Below are positions 32,925 through 44,175 of a stretch of 64,000 nt of DNA, one piece after another. The DNA lies in the NCBI GenBank assembly GCA_031769625.1, contig JAUIMM010000702.1, positions 3,022,501-3,086,500 of the forward strand, given 5' to 3'. This stretch comes from Taudactylus pleione. Taxonomy: Eukaryota; Chordata; Amphibia; Anura; Myobatrachidae. The notes beneath the pieces are model-generated. The model was not told the origin of the DNA. It saw nothing but the letters and a program-made list of their open reading frames with translations, and made no database searches. Numbering within the stretch: the stretch's first letter is position 1; each line of letters starts with the position of its first letter. Both the position numbers and the translations under genes were made by a program.

Positions 32925-34570
32925 ATACCATTGTACCCACTGTCCACTTTACCACAGATCTGTGGACAAGTGGAACAGGGCAAACTAAAGATTACATGAC
33001 TGTAAAAGCCCACTGGGTGGTTGTATTGCCTTCAGCGGCACCAGCAGCAGCATCTAAGAAACAACAGCTCATGCAGAGGCAGGCTACTTTGTGTATCACC
33101 AGTTTCACTAAGAGGCATACTGCTGACAACCACTTAGGAAAACTCAGGGAAGTCATTGCTAAATGGCTTAACCCACTTGGACTCTCCTTGAGATTTGTCA
33201 TTTCTGACAACGCCACCAATATTGTGAGAGCATTACAGCTGGGTGAATTCCAACACGTCCCAAGCAACTCACACAACTTGTGGTGCAAATTTTTTTTTTA
33301 AATGACAGGGCTGTGCAGGAGATGCTCTCTGTGGGCTGAAAGATTTCTGGACGTTTTCGTCATTCAGCAGGTGCATGTAGAAGATTGCAGCACCTGCAAG
33401 AAATGTTGAATTTGCACTGTCAGAAGCTGATGCAAGAGGTAGTAACAAGGTGGAACTCCACTATTTACAGTATATGCTTCAGCAGATGGATGAACAGCAA
33501 AAAGCCATCCAAAGATACACAACCACCTATAACATAGGAAGAGGAGGGGAATGTACCTTACTCAAGCTCAGTGAAGAATACTTTTCATGTTGTGCAAAGT
33601 GCTGAAACCCTTTCGAAATAGTCACCTGTGAAGTGAGTTCAGACACTGCCAGCTTGAGTCAGGTAATTCCCCTAATTAGACTTTTGGAAAAGCAGCCTAA
33701 GAAACTGAAAGAGGAGCTGAAATTAAGCATTTCTGCTAAGTATGTCAGACTTCTATATCAAGTTCTTTATTCAATTTGCCAGGATCCAAGGGTTTTCCAG
33801 ATCTTCCAATCGGATCAATACATTTTGGTGACCGCGCTTGATCCTAGGTTTTTGTGTCTTCCCAAAGGACACAGATCTGAAGAGATGCAACGAGCTGTTG
33901 GTAAGCAAATTGTCAGCTCAAGTGGCACATGATGCAGCAATAGCTCCTCCTTCATTTTCTCCATGAAGTGTGGCCGCTAGGAAAAAATGAAACTTTTCCA
34001 AAAGACCCACTGGTGATGCAGATTAGTCAACACAAACAAGTTTTGACATCTGTCGGGACTAAAAGAATTGTCTACAATTAATGACACCTCTACCGTGACT
34101 CCATCTGATATGGTCACCATTAAAAGAATAGTTGTGGACTATTTTAATGATATCATTCAAAAAGGCATGTCAGACAGTCTGTTTGATTACTGGCAGGAAA
34201 AATAAAGCAATTTGGAGGCCCTTGCACAAACTGGCTTTGCTCTACTTGAGCTGCCAATCCACCAGTGGGCACTCAGAAAGAGTGTTCAGCACAGCTGGGA
34301 ACCTTGTCAGCGATCGGCGTAGAAGGCTACTTCCTCAAAATGTGGAAAAGATATGTTCATTAAAATAAACTACAAATTCCACGAGGAAGACCTTTACCAT
34401 CAATTATGTCCAAAAAAATACAGCGGCATCTGCAATGGTGGATTCCAGTGAGGATGAATTAATATTGTGTGAAGAGGATGTACACACTGATGGAGTGAGG
34501 AATCGGATGATGATGTTGACAACATCTTGATTCTGTAGAGGCAGTTTGTGTATGTAGAGATCATTGCCAG
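32925..34570 (+). pseudogene. hAT transposase fragment (catalytic to C-terminus), plus strand
   Basis: Begins abruptly after a microsatellite with TTDLWTSGTGQTKDYM, then DNATNIV near 33208, and damaged middle parts (33300-33640 with frameshifts). VIPLIRLLEKQPK is near 33664-33700 and LDPRF near 33838. The C-terminal dimerisation motif HSERVFSTAGNLVSDRRRRL lies at 34270-34330, followed by NVEKICSLK. The trailing sequence to about 34570 matches the 3' part of the element at 60270-60430. N-terminus and BED finger are missing. Older and more diverged than copies 1 and 2. Confidence 0.87.
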
Positions 34571-36220
34571 CACATACCAAGCATAAAGTAGGCTGAGGTA
34601 ACCTTGAGGCACGCCAACTGTGGCTGACAAACAACTTCCAGCAGGCCCGGCAAACAACACAGATGCTGGGAGTTGTAGTTCAGCCGGAGAACTACAGGCT
34701 GCTTTCCTCTGATGTAAACAGCAAGTCTTGGTCACATTATCCCCAACAACCTCTCTGAACACAAAGTAAACATCTGTTTACAGTGTGTACTATTTAGCAG
34801 TACTTCCACAAGTAAGGCCACCGCATGTTGATTAGATGTAAAAAATATACAGCGTATGTAGGCTGAATCAATATTCAATGAGGATGTGGCACAAAATGAC
34901 TGCCCTCACTGTGTCACACAGGTGATCAGGTTTTAGGTGGTTGGTTCACATAAATTTGTGCAGAAGTGGGCTTCAGTGAGGCTGCTCCCATATATGCCCC
35001 AAGAATCTCTGTGTGATGGTGCAGACACTCCATAAAATCTTCTGACAAATTATCCATGTGCGAATACCGAACCTCCTCCAGATCAAAGATGTATTTCAGG
35101 AATTCAAAAACTTGATCCTACATTGATCCTCCCTCATAAATTTTCTTCATAATTATAAAAATTAAATTAAATGTACAAACTAATCAATCCTTCCATCCTT
35201 TCCCTGTCTACAAGTAGTCCATAAATATACTCCATCTCCTTTGGGCCTTTGATCTATTCTTGATTAATGAAAACATTCTTGGTTTCTTTCTAAAGGGTCG
35301 GGTAGTTTATTAAACTGCAATACTCCCTGCCACTGCAGTGCCACTCTGTTTCCCTAGATGTGCCATGTTGGAAGCTGTACTGCCACATGTTTGTGAAGCC
35401 CACTTGCTTTGTAGAAAAATCAAAATGACCATGAGATTTTGAAATTTAAAACCGAACTAAATATGTGCTGTTTAGGTCCAGTACACACTGGGGTTACGTT
35501 ACAGGTTTTTAAAACATTGCTTTATTACTAGTGTTTTCCGCTTGCGCTGAACACCCTCAACTTTTCCACAGTGTTGTAAATTTATCATGCTGCAATTTTG
35601 TAAATGTATTGCTATTTGGTGTGCTATTAAATTGGCTAAAAAGTGAAAGTGCGCTAGCTGGGGAACAGGGATCTTAGATGGACAGAAGGGTGATGAATCT
35701 CATGGCGACACTCGCTCAGCTCAGCTGACTTGCGTGCGTGACACCCCTGACCCTCTTACTATGATGTGCAGGCCCAGTGTGTGTTGACACACTGGTGGCC
35801 GTGCATGCTGTCCAGCCACGCAGAAGACTCAGGCGGTTGCAAAGAGGAGAGAGCCAGTGTGCAGTCTCCATACAAGCCCACTGCTCTCCAGCAGTGCAGT
35901 AGATTCTGGCTTTGTGCCAGAGTCTACTGCGCATGGGCAGATCTCCGGGAACATGGTGCCTGCACTATATGCCTGGAGACGTCTATACTGCACATGTGCA
36001 AACTCCGGAGAGGTAAGTATATTAGTTTGTGTATTGTGGGCTCTCTTCGACCATACTTGTCAGCTCTACCTGACTGGCAGTGAGACTCCCTGAAATACTA
36101 GCAATCTCCCTGATTGCACCTTACCCCCATTATATAGCTGTTATATATAAAAAGAAAACAGAGATCTATACATTCAAATGGGATCATTAGTATCATTTTC
36201 CTGCATTGGTTATAAGGCAC
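34571..36220. other. No gene recognised
   Basis: AT-rich in 34800-35650. Notable only for AACTACAACTCCCAGCAT (minus strand, 34663-34680) and for repeated GAGTCTACTGCGCATG- and CTCCGG-containing sequence at 35780-36020. Frames of 60-105 codons look random. Confidence 0.5.
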
Positions 36221-36866
36221 AATGGCCCTCATTCAGACCCACTCGCAAGCGGGCGCACGTACGTTAGGCGTACGTACAAAAATATTTAAATTCAATGGCT
36301 CGCTCGTATTTTCGTTCGCATCTAAAATTCCTCCCAAAACTCTGACGACCCCTCCTCTAACTAACGAGCGTACAAAATAGCGAGCGTACATCCCCGAAAT
36401 GGCTTGAAAGGAACGCACGCACAAGTATAAACAGGAAGTGGCCTTGTCAGATGTCGATTACCTGCTCCTTTATTCTGCCTACCTCCATCAATCGTATCAT
36501 GCCAATCAATGTATCAATTAGCGTAATTGTTTTTTTTTTTCAACACAATGCAAGAAACTTTACTCTTGTCCGTGTTTGTGTTTACCCGCAGAATACGTAC
36601 GGATGAAACATTCGCTTTTATTGTTCAAAAAACATGTGAACCACAATTAAACAATTGTACTATTGCTGTGGATCCCCGCATATTTCCCTGGGTTCATTTC
36701 TTTATTTAAATTTGCTTACGCATGTCACTGCATCAAGCCTATCCTAACTCTCCAGAGATTTCTGGCCCTGTCGAACACATGACTCATACACTAACCAATA
36801 AAATTGCTCCTGTTAATTTCCAAAATACATTAGCCAATCAGAAAATTTTTACACACTTTATCAAAA

Positions 36867-38235
36867 ATGATTTTTAAGAAAAACACCATTGCCATCATGA
36901 GAGCCTCCGCATTCACCAGGCGCGAGCTGCTGGTGCTTACGGAGGTCATGGATCGCCGGATCACCAGCCAGCCTCAACCCATGACCAACCGGCAGAAGCG
37001 CTCCGCGTATGCGGAGGCACGGTCCCGCCTGCGGTCCTTCGGCTCACGCCGCAACATCGGGCAGCTGGAGCGCAGGTGGTCCGACCTGCAACGGCGAACG
37101 CCCCGCTTGCTGGCATGCTTTCGCATGCAGATCCTGGCAAGTAAGTGTTATGTATTGTGGTTTTAATGTTTGTGTTTGTGGGGCAAACTGCGTGTGCATG
37201 TTTTCCTGTCTGTTCTATTTATTATTTGTACTCATATCTGCGTGTGCATGTTTTCCTGTCTGTTCTATTTATTATTTGTACTCATATCTGCGTGTGCATG
37301 TTTTCCTGTCTGTTCTATTTATTATTTGTACTCATATCTGCGTGTGCATGTTTTCCTGTCTGTTCTATTTATTATTTGTACTCATATCTGCGTGTGCATG
37401 TTTCCCCTCTATTTCTGATTTATTAATTCTACTGCTATTTGGCTTTTTTTTTTTTTTTTAGTTTGGTTGCCCGGATTTGTCCATAAACTAAACGCAATTT
37501 CTTTGACATATTTTAGGGGGACAGCCAAGACTCCGCCGTCACCGTCCGTCCAGACGGCGTTCCCGGCCACTATCCCCAACCCCCAGCCAACACTCCACCC
37601 CAAATCTTTCCCCTATTCCCCACTCCTCCCCATCCTTCCCAGACCCTCTCCCGGAAATGTCGGGCCTCCTTCCCCTCCGTCCCACTTCCCCCTCTCCTCC
37701 ACCCACCCCTCTTCCAATTACCCCCTCCCCGGAGTCCATCATAACTCCGCCCCATTCTTTGGGTAATGACGGATCCTCCGAGGAGGATCATGGAGGTTTG
37801 CCCGGAGCTCCCGTTTTGTCTCCCGGTATGTTTTTTTTTATTTTTTTTTAAAGCACAAACTGTTTGTATGTAATCATGTGTCGTGCCTTTCTTCGTGTTT
37901 TTGTGGCTAGACTTTTGTTGATTGTGAAGGTTTGCCTTTACCTCTTCCTGGTGATTTAAACATACACATATCATACCTGTGGGAATTTGTACCTAGGCCT
38001 TGTATTTTTGCCAGCCCCCCCTTTTTATTTTTGTTTTTGGGTTTAGGAGTGATTTGGTTGTGTTTTTTTTTTTTTATGTGGATTCCCTATTGTTGTATTA
38101 ACCCACACACTTTTCTCACCCACAGAGGAACAGAGGCATCGGCAAGAGGTGGCGGATGTTGTGGGGCAGATGCGCCAACATGTCATCGGCATTCTGGTGG
38201 CCCTCGACCGGCTGTCTGGCCTCCTTCGGCATTAG
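36867..38235 (+). CDS. SANT/Myb-like DNA-binding protein 1 of the Harbinger element, three exons
   Basis: Exons 36867-37140 (donor GTAAGT), 37517-37825 (donor GTATGT) and 38126-38235. Acceptors are ATTTTAG and ACCCACAG. The joined frame is open for 230 codons and ends at TAG, with matching phase at both junctions, which supports the model. A second in-frame ATG is at 36897 and gives MRASAFTRREL, a more typical start. Exon 1 encodes a trihelix SANT/Myb-like domain (FTRRELLVLTEVM to LERRWSDLQRR). Exon 2 is a long proline/serine-rich linker with an acidic SSEEDHGG patch. Exon 3 is a short helix (QEVADVVGQMRQHVIGILVA) that could dimerise. In Harbinger systems such a protein binds DNA and helps the transposase enter the nucleus. 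That role is inferred. Confidence 0.82.
37190..37408. repeat. 50-bp tandem repeat in intron 1
   Basis: CGTGTGCATGTTTTCCTGTC starts recur at 37191, 37241, 37291, 37341 and 37391 with almost no variation, so the array is young. It lies wholly within the first intron of the SANT gene. Confidence 0.95.
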
Positions 38236-39058
38236 TTTTTTTATTTTTGTTCTATTTTCCAATTAAATTTATTAAGACAAATATACGTTGTGGCTCATTT
38301 TTAAAAACCAAAACCAAGATAGTTTAGCCTGACATAAGTAGACTGTCCTGCAAGGATTTCCCTTTTTTAAAAGTTAGATTGTGTTTTGTCTTTGTATGTC
38401 AAACAGACACAAGAAACACATAACAGTAACAATGTCATTTCCCTTTTTGGGTGTAGTGTCAATTACATATTTCTACATTTTCCAGGTTCCTACTTGGTGC
38501 GCAAGCTGCTTAGGCCAATCTTACAAATCCCAAGGTTGGGCCAGGCTTCCTTTTGGTGTGGATTGGGAAGCTGAAAACATATTTCAGTTTAGCTCAACTG
38601 GCGTCAGTACTGGTTTACCCCTTAGTCAAATGTAACTTGTGTTAACCTGGTTACACTTGCTGTTAACGTTCCAAAAAAGGAAGACCATTTCACTCTTCAA
38701 ACATTTATTCACAACATAACAGAGAAAACAAAGTGGTCACTCCCAAAAAAAATACACAGTGATAAATTCAAATACAACACATACCAAGAAATAATTAAAT
38801 AAAAACACAAAATCAAGAACTGGTTGACGAAGGACCATGCCAACATGATTCCACAAACATGGCGTTGCGATATGGGTTCCAGAATATATGCCCAAAAGGA
38901 CCAGATCCAGGTTTGGTAAGGGTAGCAGGAAGTAGTGAGCGTTGGAGTGCCAAAGATTATGTGAACAAACAGAAGATGGTGAGAAAAATAAAAATAAATT
39001 AGATGTTCGCAAACAAACACAAACACATTAGGTATAAACACTGGAGTTTTGTTCAAAC
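38236..39058. other. Intergenic part of the Harbinger element
   Basis: Holds AATTAAATTTATTAAG after the first gene (38262-38277), where its transcript could end. The convergent transposase gene ends just beyond, at 39059. No further gene seen. Confidence 0.5.
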
Positions 39059-40345
39059 TTACCTAAAAAATCTGGCCACCACATCATCGCGTATGGCCCC
39101 CCCACATACTGACCTTCGACCAACCTCGGGGGGGCCATCCTCAGGTAAGGCATCCTCTGGCTGCATTGGGACACCACTCCTTATGGCAATGTTGTGAAAT
39201 ATCCCACACAGGACCACAATTTTCGACACCATATCCGGCACATACATGAGCTCGCCACCAGAGCGGTGGAGGCATCTGAATCGGCCTTTTAAAAGGCCGA
39301 TACAGTGCTCCACCACTTGCCTGGTGGCTGTAAGTGCGGAATTAAATGCACTTTGTGGCCCTGGTGTGGGAGCCAAATAAGGAGTGAGCAGCCAGGACAT
39401 GCAAGGGTATCCACTGTCTCCTGTGAACAAAAATAGACCACATCAGGAACACTGTGTATCAAGCTTAACATTGTTATGTACTAAAGGTCTCCACTTACCC
39501 AGAAGCCACGCATCACCAGCTTGTAGGTTGGTTAATTTCTGCCATATCCCTGATTGCCGGATGACGAAGGAGTCATGAGCACTTCCGGGTAATTTAGCAT
39601 TCAGGGACAGGATCTGGAGGGAGGCATCACATACCACCATTACATTCAGGGAGTGATAGTGTTTCCTGTTTCTAAATATTGCCTCCAGCCGTGCTGGAGA
39701 CTGAAGTGGTATGTGAGTACCATCCACAACCCCTATGATGTGTGGGAAGCCAGCTATTTGGTAAAAATTGGCCTTGGCCACACTAAGGGCACCCATATCC
39801 AAAGGCATTTTAATAAAATGATGGAGGTGCTTGAAAAGTGCCTCCATCACTGCCCTCAGGATCCTGGAAAAGGAGGATTGGGAGATGCCCGCCACTATTC
39901 CCACCGTTGTTTGAAACGATCCTGAGGCACAGAAATGTAACACCGCCATAAATTGCGTCAGTGGTGGTATTGCTGTTGGACTGTCAATTTGCCACTCAAG
40001 ATCACTTTCTATTAATGAGAGATTGTCTATGATGATTTTGGGAGGTAGACGGTAGCGTCTTAAAACCTCATCATCGGGCATTCCAAAAAGGGTGACACGT
40101 GTTCGAAATATCTGGGGCCTTGCATGCCTACGATGCCTACGCCTGGGACGAGTTTGAGGTTGGTTGTCTTCCGGGAGCAGGGCCAGAACAATTCGCCCCA
40201 GATCTACCTGAAATTCAAAGTTTACAATGTAAGGCTTTTGAGCCACCCCAAAAGTAAGAAAAAACAACTTAGCTTTCTGATACCATCCATAGCTGCTTAC
40301 ATGCCGGGGTATTGTCATGATACGTATAAACTGTAAAAAAGCCAA
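39059..40345 (-). CDS. PIF/Harbinger DDE transposase (HARBI1-like)
   Basis: Two coding exons: 40345 (or a later start) to 39499, donor GTAAGT, then 39420-39059 after a TTCACAG acceptor, in phase. Catalytic residues are visible: first aspartate in VVDGTHIPLQ, second in GSAHDSFVI, and glutamate in RQVVEHCIGLLKGRF. The N-terminal helix-turn region includes DDEVLRRYRLPPKII. The first ~25-50 residues are doubtful: a TTTGAATTTCAG acceptor-like site at about 40210 suggests an upstream intron, so the true protein may begin elsewhere. The last codons (ARFFR, then TAA) overlap a perfect donor-like GTAAGT, so another 3' exon is possible. HARBI1 is the domesticated vertebrate relative. No disabling mutation seen. 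Confidence 0.9.
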
Positions 40346-41546
40346 AAATGAGACTTCAAAAATTTAGAGGGTGAATTTTTTTTTTTCAAATTGTTGCAAG
40401 CCAACACAGAAAATAGCCGAAACACACATTTGGCCATCGATGAAAACGACATTGCACACCGTACGTCAAATAGGGTTCAAATGGACCCCAAAAATGGAAA
40501 AGGGAAAAACAAAACTGGATTACATGATGAATAAGCCGCCAAAAATGCGTTAATTAGTTCGCAAATGCAAGTCACTACACCAACAGTCAAAAATGCGGTA
40601 ATTAATTCGCAAATGCAAGTCACTACACCAACAGTCAAAAATGCGGTAATTAATTCGCAAATGCAAGTCACTACACCAACAGTCAAAAATGCGGTAATTA
40701 ATTCGCAAATGCAAGTCACTACACCAACAGTCAAAAATGCGGTAATTAATTCGCAAATGCAAGTCACTACACCAACAGTCAAAAATGCGTTAATTAATTC
40801 GCAAATGCAAGTCACTACACCAACAGTCAAAAATGCGTTAATTAATTCGCAAATGCAAGTCACTACACCAACAGTCAAAAATGCGGTAATTAATTCGCAA
40901 ATGCAAGTCACTACACCAACAGTCAAAAATGCGGTAATTAATTCGCAAATGCAAGTCACTACACCAACAGTCAAAAATGCGGTAATTAATTCGCAAATGC
41001 AAGTCACTACACCAACAGTCAAAAATGCGGTAATTAATTCGCAAATGCAAGACAAAAAATGGACTTACCCAACTCGAATATATAAGATTTCCAAAAAAAA
41101 CGTCTTTGGGTCCGAAAGCCAAAAAAAACTAAAAAAGATGAAATGAGTGTTAAAAAAATTAACTAACCACAAAACAGAAGAAGACACCAATTGGCCACAA
41201 ATTTGACTGCACAAAACTTACCAAATCAGGAAAGGATGTGGAAAAAAGGAAAAAAATACGAACGGAAAAACAAAAGAACTGTAGCAAAAACAAACAAAAA
41301 ACCAACTCTGCCAAATCCTCCAACCGCAAACAACCAAATCCAAACAACTTAACCGCCAACAATCCAACAACCCCACCTCGACTCCACACACACCAAGCCA
41401 TAAATAGTGTTTATTTTCCCGCACAAATTAAGGATGAATCATAGGGACGCACAATCAATGATGCGGCCGCAAACAAAGGACGCATGTATAAATACGTCAC
41501 AAAATCACATTGAATTTCTGGTTGATTTCATTCTGGAAGCAGAAAC
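40346..41546. promoter_or_regulatory. Divergent intergenic region between transposase and second SANT gene
   Basis: The transposase is transcribed leftward and the SANT gene rightward from this 1.2-kb region, so both promoters should lie here. It is dominated by the 48-bp array. An AT-rich flank with CCAACTCGAATATATAAG (41070-41087) offers a TATA-like element for the rightward gene. Promoter function is inferred from layout. Confidence 0.55.
40558..41050. repeat. 48-bp tandem array, ten units and a part
   Basis: TTCGCAAATGCAAGTCACTA starts recur exactly every 48 bp from 40558 to 41038 (11 starts). Units differ mainly at one position (GCGGTAATTAA versus GCGTTAATTAA). As 48 is a multiple of three, both strands stay open (193 and 192 codons of a 16-residue repeat), but this follows from the repeat and is weak evidence for a protein. 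Each unit contains TAATTAATT and GCAAATGCA. Confidence 0.95.
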
Positions 41547-42833
41547 ATGGCTTCAGACCAGGGAAACAATGGCCAAAAATCCGGCGGTAAGGCCTTCATG
41601 CATTTTGTCTCCATGATTATTTTAAAACAAATATATTGGTCAAGTTGTGAAGTGGCTAAATCTGCATATTTACCCAAATAGGTGAGGAGGATGACATGGA
41701 AGAGACTGCTGGCCCCAGTCAACCCGCCAAAGCTGCCAAAAAAAAAGGCAGCCACATTTCACAAGCAAGGAGATGGAGGTTTTGATCCAGAAGTGCGTTG
41801 ACATCCTGCCCCAGGCAGCCAGGAATATGAGCCAAAGCCAGAAGTGGAGAATGTGGGAGGAGGTCGCCGTTGCTGTCAATAGGGTGGGTGATTATGTCCG
41901 TCTAGCCCGGGATGTCAAACGGCGGTAAGTAAACACTTTCCCATCCTATAAACAAACCCCATTGTAAAAAAAAGGATAATGGTTCCAATTTCATTCCACA
42001 GATGGGCAGACTTCAAATATCGTCTCAAACAAAAACTTGCCGACAGGGCTAGGCATGCAAGGGGGACAGGTGGGGGTCCCACCCCTGTGTCATTGGAGTT
42101 GACAGACTTAGAAGAGATGGCACAGGGGTGTGTGCAGGCTGTGGAGGTGTTTGGCGTGTCCAACATGGATACGGACATGCCAGACTTTGCGGCTCCTCAT
42201 GTTGGCCAAGGTAAGTCTTGTGATGTCACCAACTCTGAAATGCTATTGTGCCAATATGTAGATTCTAATGTGAGTCTTTTCTCCAATTTCCTAACAGAGA
42301 CAGAGGCGGATGAGTCTGCTCCAGAGGGGAGCCTTGGCCGCAGAATTTCTGCTGGCTCTGCAGGGGAGGAACCAGTACATCCGGCTGAGGACCCTGCAGA
42401 AGCCAGTCCAGGGCGTGCCCCCTCGCAGGCAGTGGGCCTCCTCACAGAACTCAATTTTAAATCGGATTGCCATACGGAGATTCTGCAGAGGATGGACGCC
42501 AGTCTGATACGGGTGGCTGAGGCCCTGGAGCAAAATGCTGCGGCCAACGTGACCATTGGTCAGGCCCTGGCGGAAAATACCAGGGCCAACATCCGCATCG
42601 CCGATGCCCTGGAGCAGCTCGTTCGCCAGCACATGGTGGAGCCGACCTCCCTTCCTGCCGGAAAATCCGGATCCTCCACCTCTGGCACAACATCAGGCAA
42701 TCCTCCAAATGTGCCTAGCCCTGTGCCTAGTCCAGAGGCCACAACATCTGCCTCTGGACAGGCCAGCCCGATGGCATCCCGGACCCGGTCTGGCGCCCAC
42801 CCTCACCCAGCCAAACGGGCGAGAAAACGGTGA
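41547..42833 (+). CDS. SANT/Myb-like DNA-binding protein 2 of the Harbinger element, four exons
   Basis: Exons 41547-41586, 41682-41924, 42002-42210 and 42298-42833, each with GT-AG borders (donors GTAAGG, GTAAGT, GTAAGT; acceptors AAATAG, TTCCACAG, CTAACAG). Start MASDQGNNG. Exons 2-3 encode a trihelix SANT-like domain (MEVLIQKCVDILPQAARN, WRMWEEVAVAVNRVG, DVKRRWADFKYRL). The middle is acidic, followed by a helical DASLIRVAEALEQ/IGQALAENTRANIRIADALEQ region, which could oligomerise. The C-terminus is serine/proline-rich ending in the basic PAKRARKR, a likely nuclear signal. Within exon 2 an A9 run (41736-41744) puts the upstream 30 codons out of frame with the domain. The last intron (87 bp) is itself open, so it may be retained. 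Confidence 0.8.
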
Positions 42834-43600
42834 CAGCAATGGCGACTTTTCCCACACTCCTTCTGTGCTTGGCTCATATTCCTTTCTGGTCAAAACTTCC
42901 CTCTCCTTTCTTGTGAAATGTTTTTAAATTTTGTATTTACGCTTATGTTAGCAGTTATGGTTATTTTTTTTTTTTAACAAATATCTTGGCCACAAAAAAA
43001 GGCAACAAAATATTAGGCCAATTTGTTTGTGTTTAAACAATAAATTAAAAACAAAAAACTGACATTGTATTGTGACATTATTGTACAAATGGGTTACATT
43101 TAATCCTGGCCCTAAAGGCAAAAACTGACCCTCTTAAAACAAAAAAAAGGCCTCTTTAAGGAACGTTTCAAAAATCACATAGCGATGCAAATTCCACAGT
43201 AAACCAAAAAAAAGGGGAGCTAATTAAAAGATGATGACATTATTGTTACAATAGGCCATAACCAACAAATTGTGGCCAAAATAAAACCCCAAAAATGTAC
43301 GCTAATTGATTGTGTAATCATGACATTAGCAGCTCTGATTTCCACCTGCGTACGCTTTTGTGCTATCCCAATAAACTGCTTTCCAAACACATACCAAGCC
43401 GGATTTCAATCCAACACTAATTACTTTACTGACCAGCCGCGATTAATCGCAGCACCATCGTGGAGTCCCGGGACGGAGGAGAAGGCCATCGCCAATGTGG
43501 TCGAGTAATCCTGACCCTAAGCTGTGCGAGCATTTTGAAGGGAAAGCGGATGTTTCAGTGACGTATGAGACGGTCCGAACACATTTGACGTTCGCATCTG
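42834..43600. other. 3' region of the Harbinger element
   Basis: AT-rich, with AATAAATTAAAAAC at 43037-43050 that could serve polyadenylation of the second SANT gene. No further gene. Confidence 0.5.
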
Positions 43601-43857
43601 CTAATGTATGTACGCCCCAAAAACGCCTCGCCACGCCTGCGTTTTTTCATCTCCACCCCCGTCAACACCCAAAAACGCCCTGTTCTGTCAATCACATTTG
43701 ACATGTCACTTCCTGTACGCTATTTTAGGAACGAGAGAAAAAAAGCTCGCAATCTGCCGTACGCACATGCGCAATGTAACACCGACGCATGCGCGGTTAG
43801 TCAACATCGGAATGCAACGAGCGTACTGTTGTTAACGTGCGGCTCTGAATGAGGGCC
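43601..43857. other. Right subterminal module shared with MITEs
   Basis: Contains CCACGCCTGCGTTTTTTCATC, CACCC..AAAACGCCCTGTTCTGTCA and ACGCATGCGC. The same ordered motifs recur in MITEs at 44560-44650, 49250-49340, 50885-50960 and 63840-63910. It links the autonomous element to those MITEs. Confidence 0.75.
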
Positions 43858-44175
43858 AATGATCCCTAGGGTTACGTGCATTTTCTGAAAAGTATCAGTG
43901 TGTTTCCGTCAACAAGTAGATCTTGCTAACTGCTTTGGGGCTCGTTTTTATTTGGATGAAAGTCAATGTTATGGCACTCCTCTAAGATGTAGCAGTACAC
44001 GTCCACTGTAATACCACGCTCATAGATGATGCTTTCACATCTCCCTGCAATGCTTTTTCAGAAGTAAGCAAGTATGCCTTGAACCCAGGGACCTGTGTGC
44101 ATCGCACATACTGAACCCATTATAGATATGCCAATAAGTACATTGTCCTTGGCAATAGAGAGGTGTGCACACTGT

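Larger units (their letters stand above)
36224..43857. mobile_element. Autonomous-looking PIF/Harbinger transposon with three genes
   Basis: Left end GGCCCTCATTCAGACC and right end GGCTCTGAATGAGGGCC are inverted repeats of about 15 bp. AAT flanks both sides (36221-36223 and 43858-43860), a 3-bp duplication typical in length for the superfamily, though TTA/TAA is the usual sequence. Inside are a SANT/Myb-like gene (36867-38235, plus), a DDE transposase (39059-40345, minus) and a second SANT/Myb-like gene (41547-42833, plus). All have introns with GT-AG borders. A 50-bp array and a 48-bp array are also inside. No other element appears to interrupt it. Confidence 0.9.

Noticed and set aside
32731..33013. 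Frames of repeated Cys-Val and Tyr-Ile
   Set aside because: Translations of the CA/TA microsatellite.
35766..36093. Two overlapping plus-strand frames of 78-105 codons
   Set aside because: No recognised domain, atypical composition, and no supporting splice or promoter signals.
37009..37461. Cysteine- and leucine-rich frames of 80-150 codons resembling a membrane protein
   Set aside because: They translate the 50-bp intron repeat in different frames.
40477..41146. 192- and 193-codon frames on both strands across the 48-bp array
   Set aside because: Unit length is a multiple of three and units are nearly identical, so open frames arise automatically. No start context or homology supports a protein.
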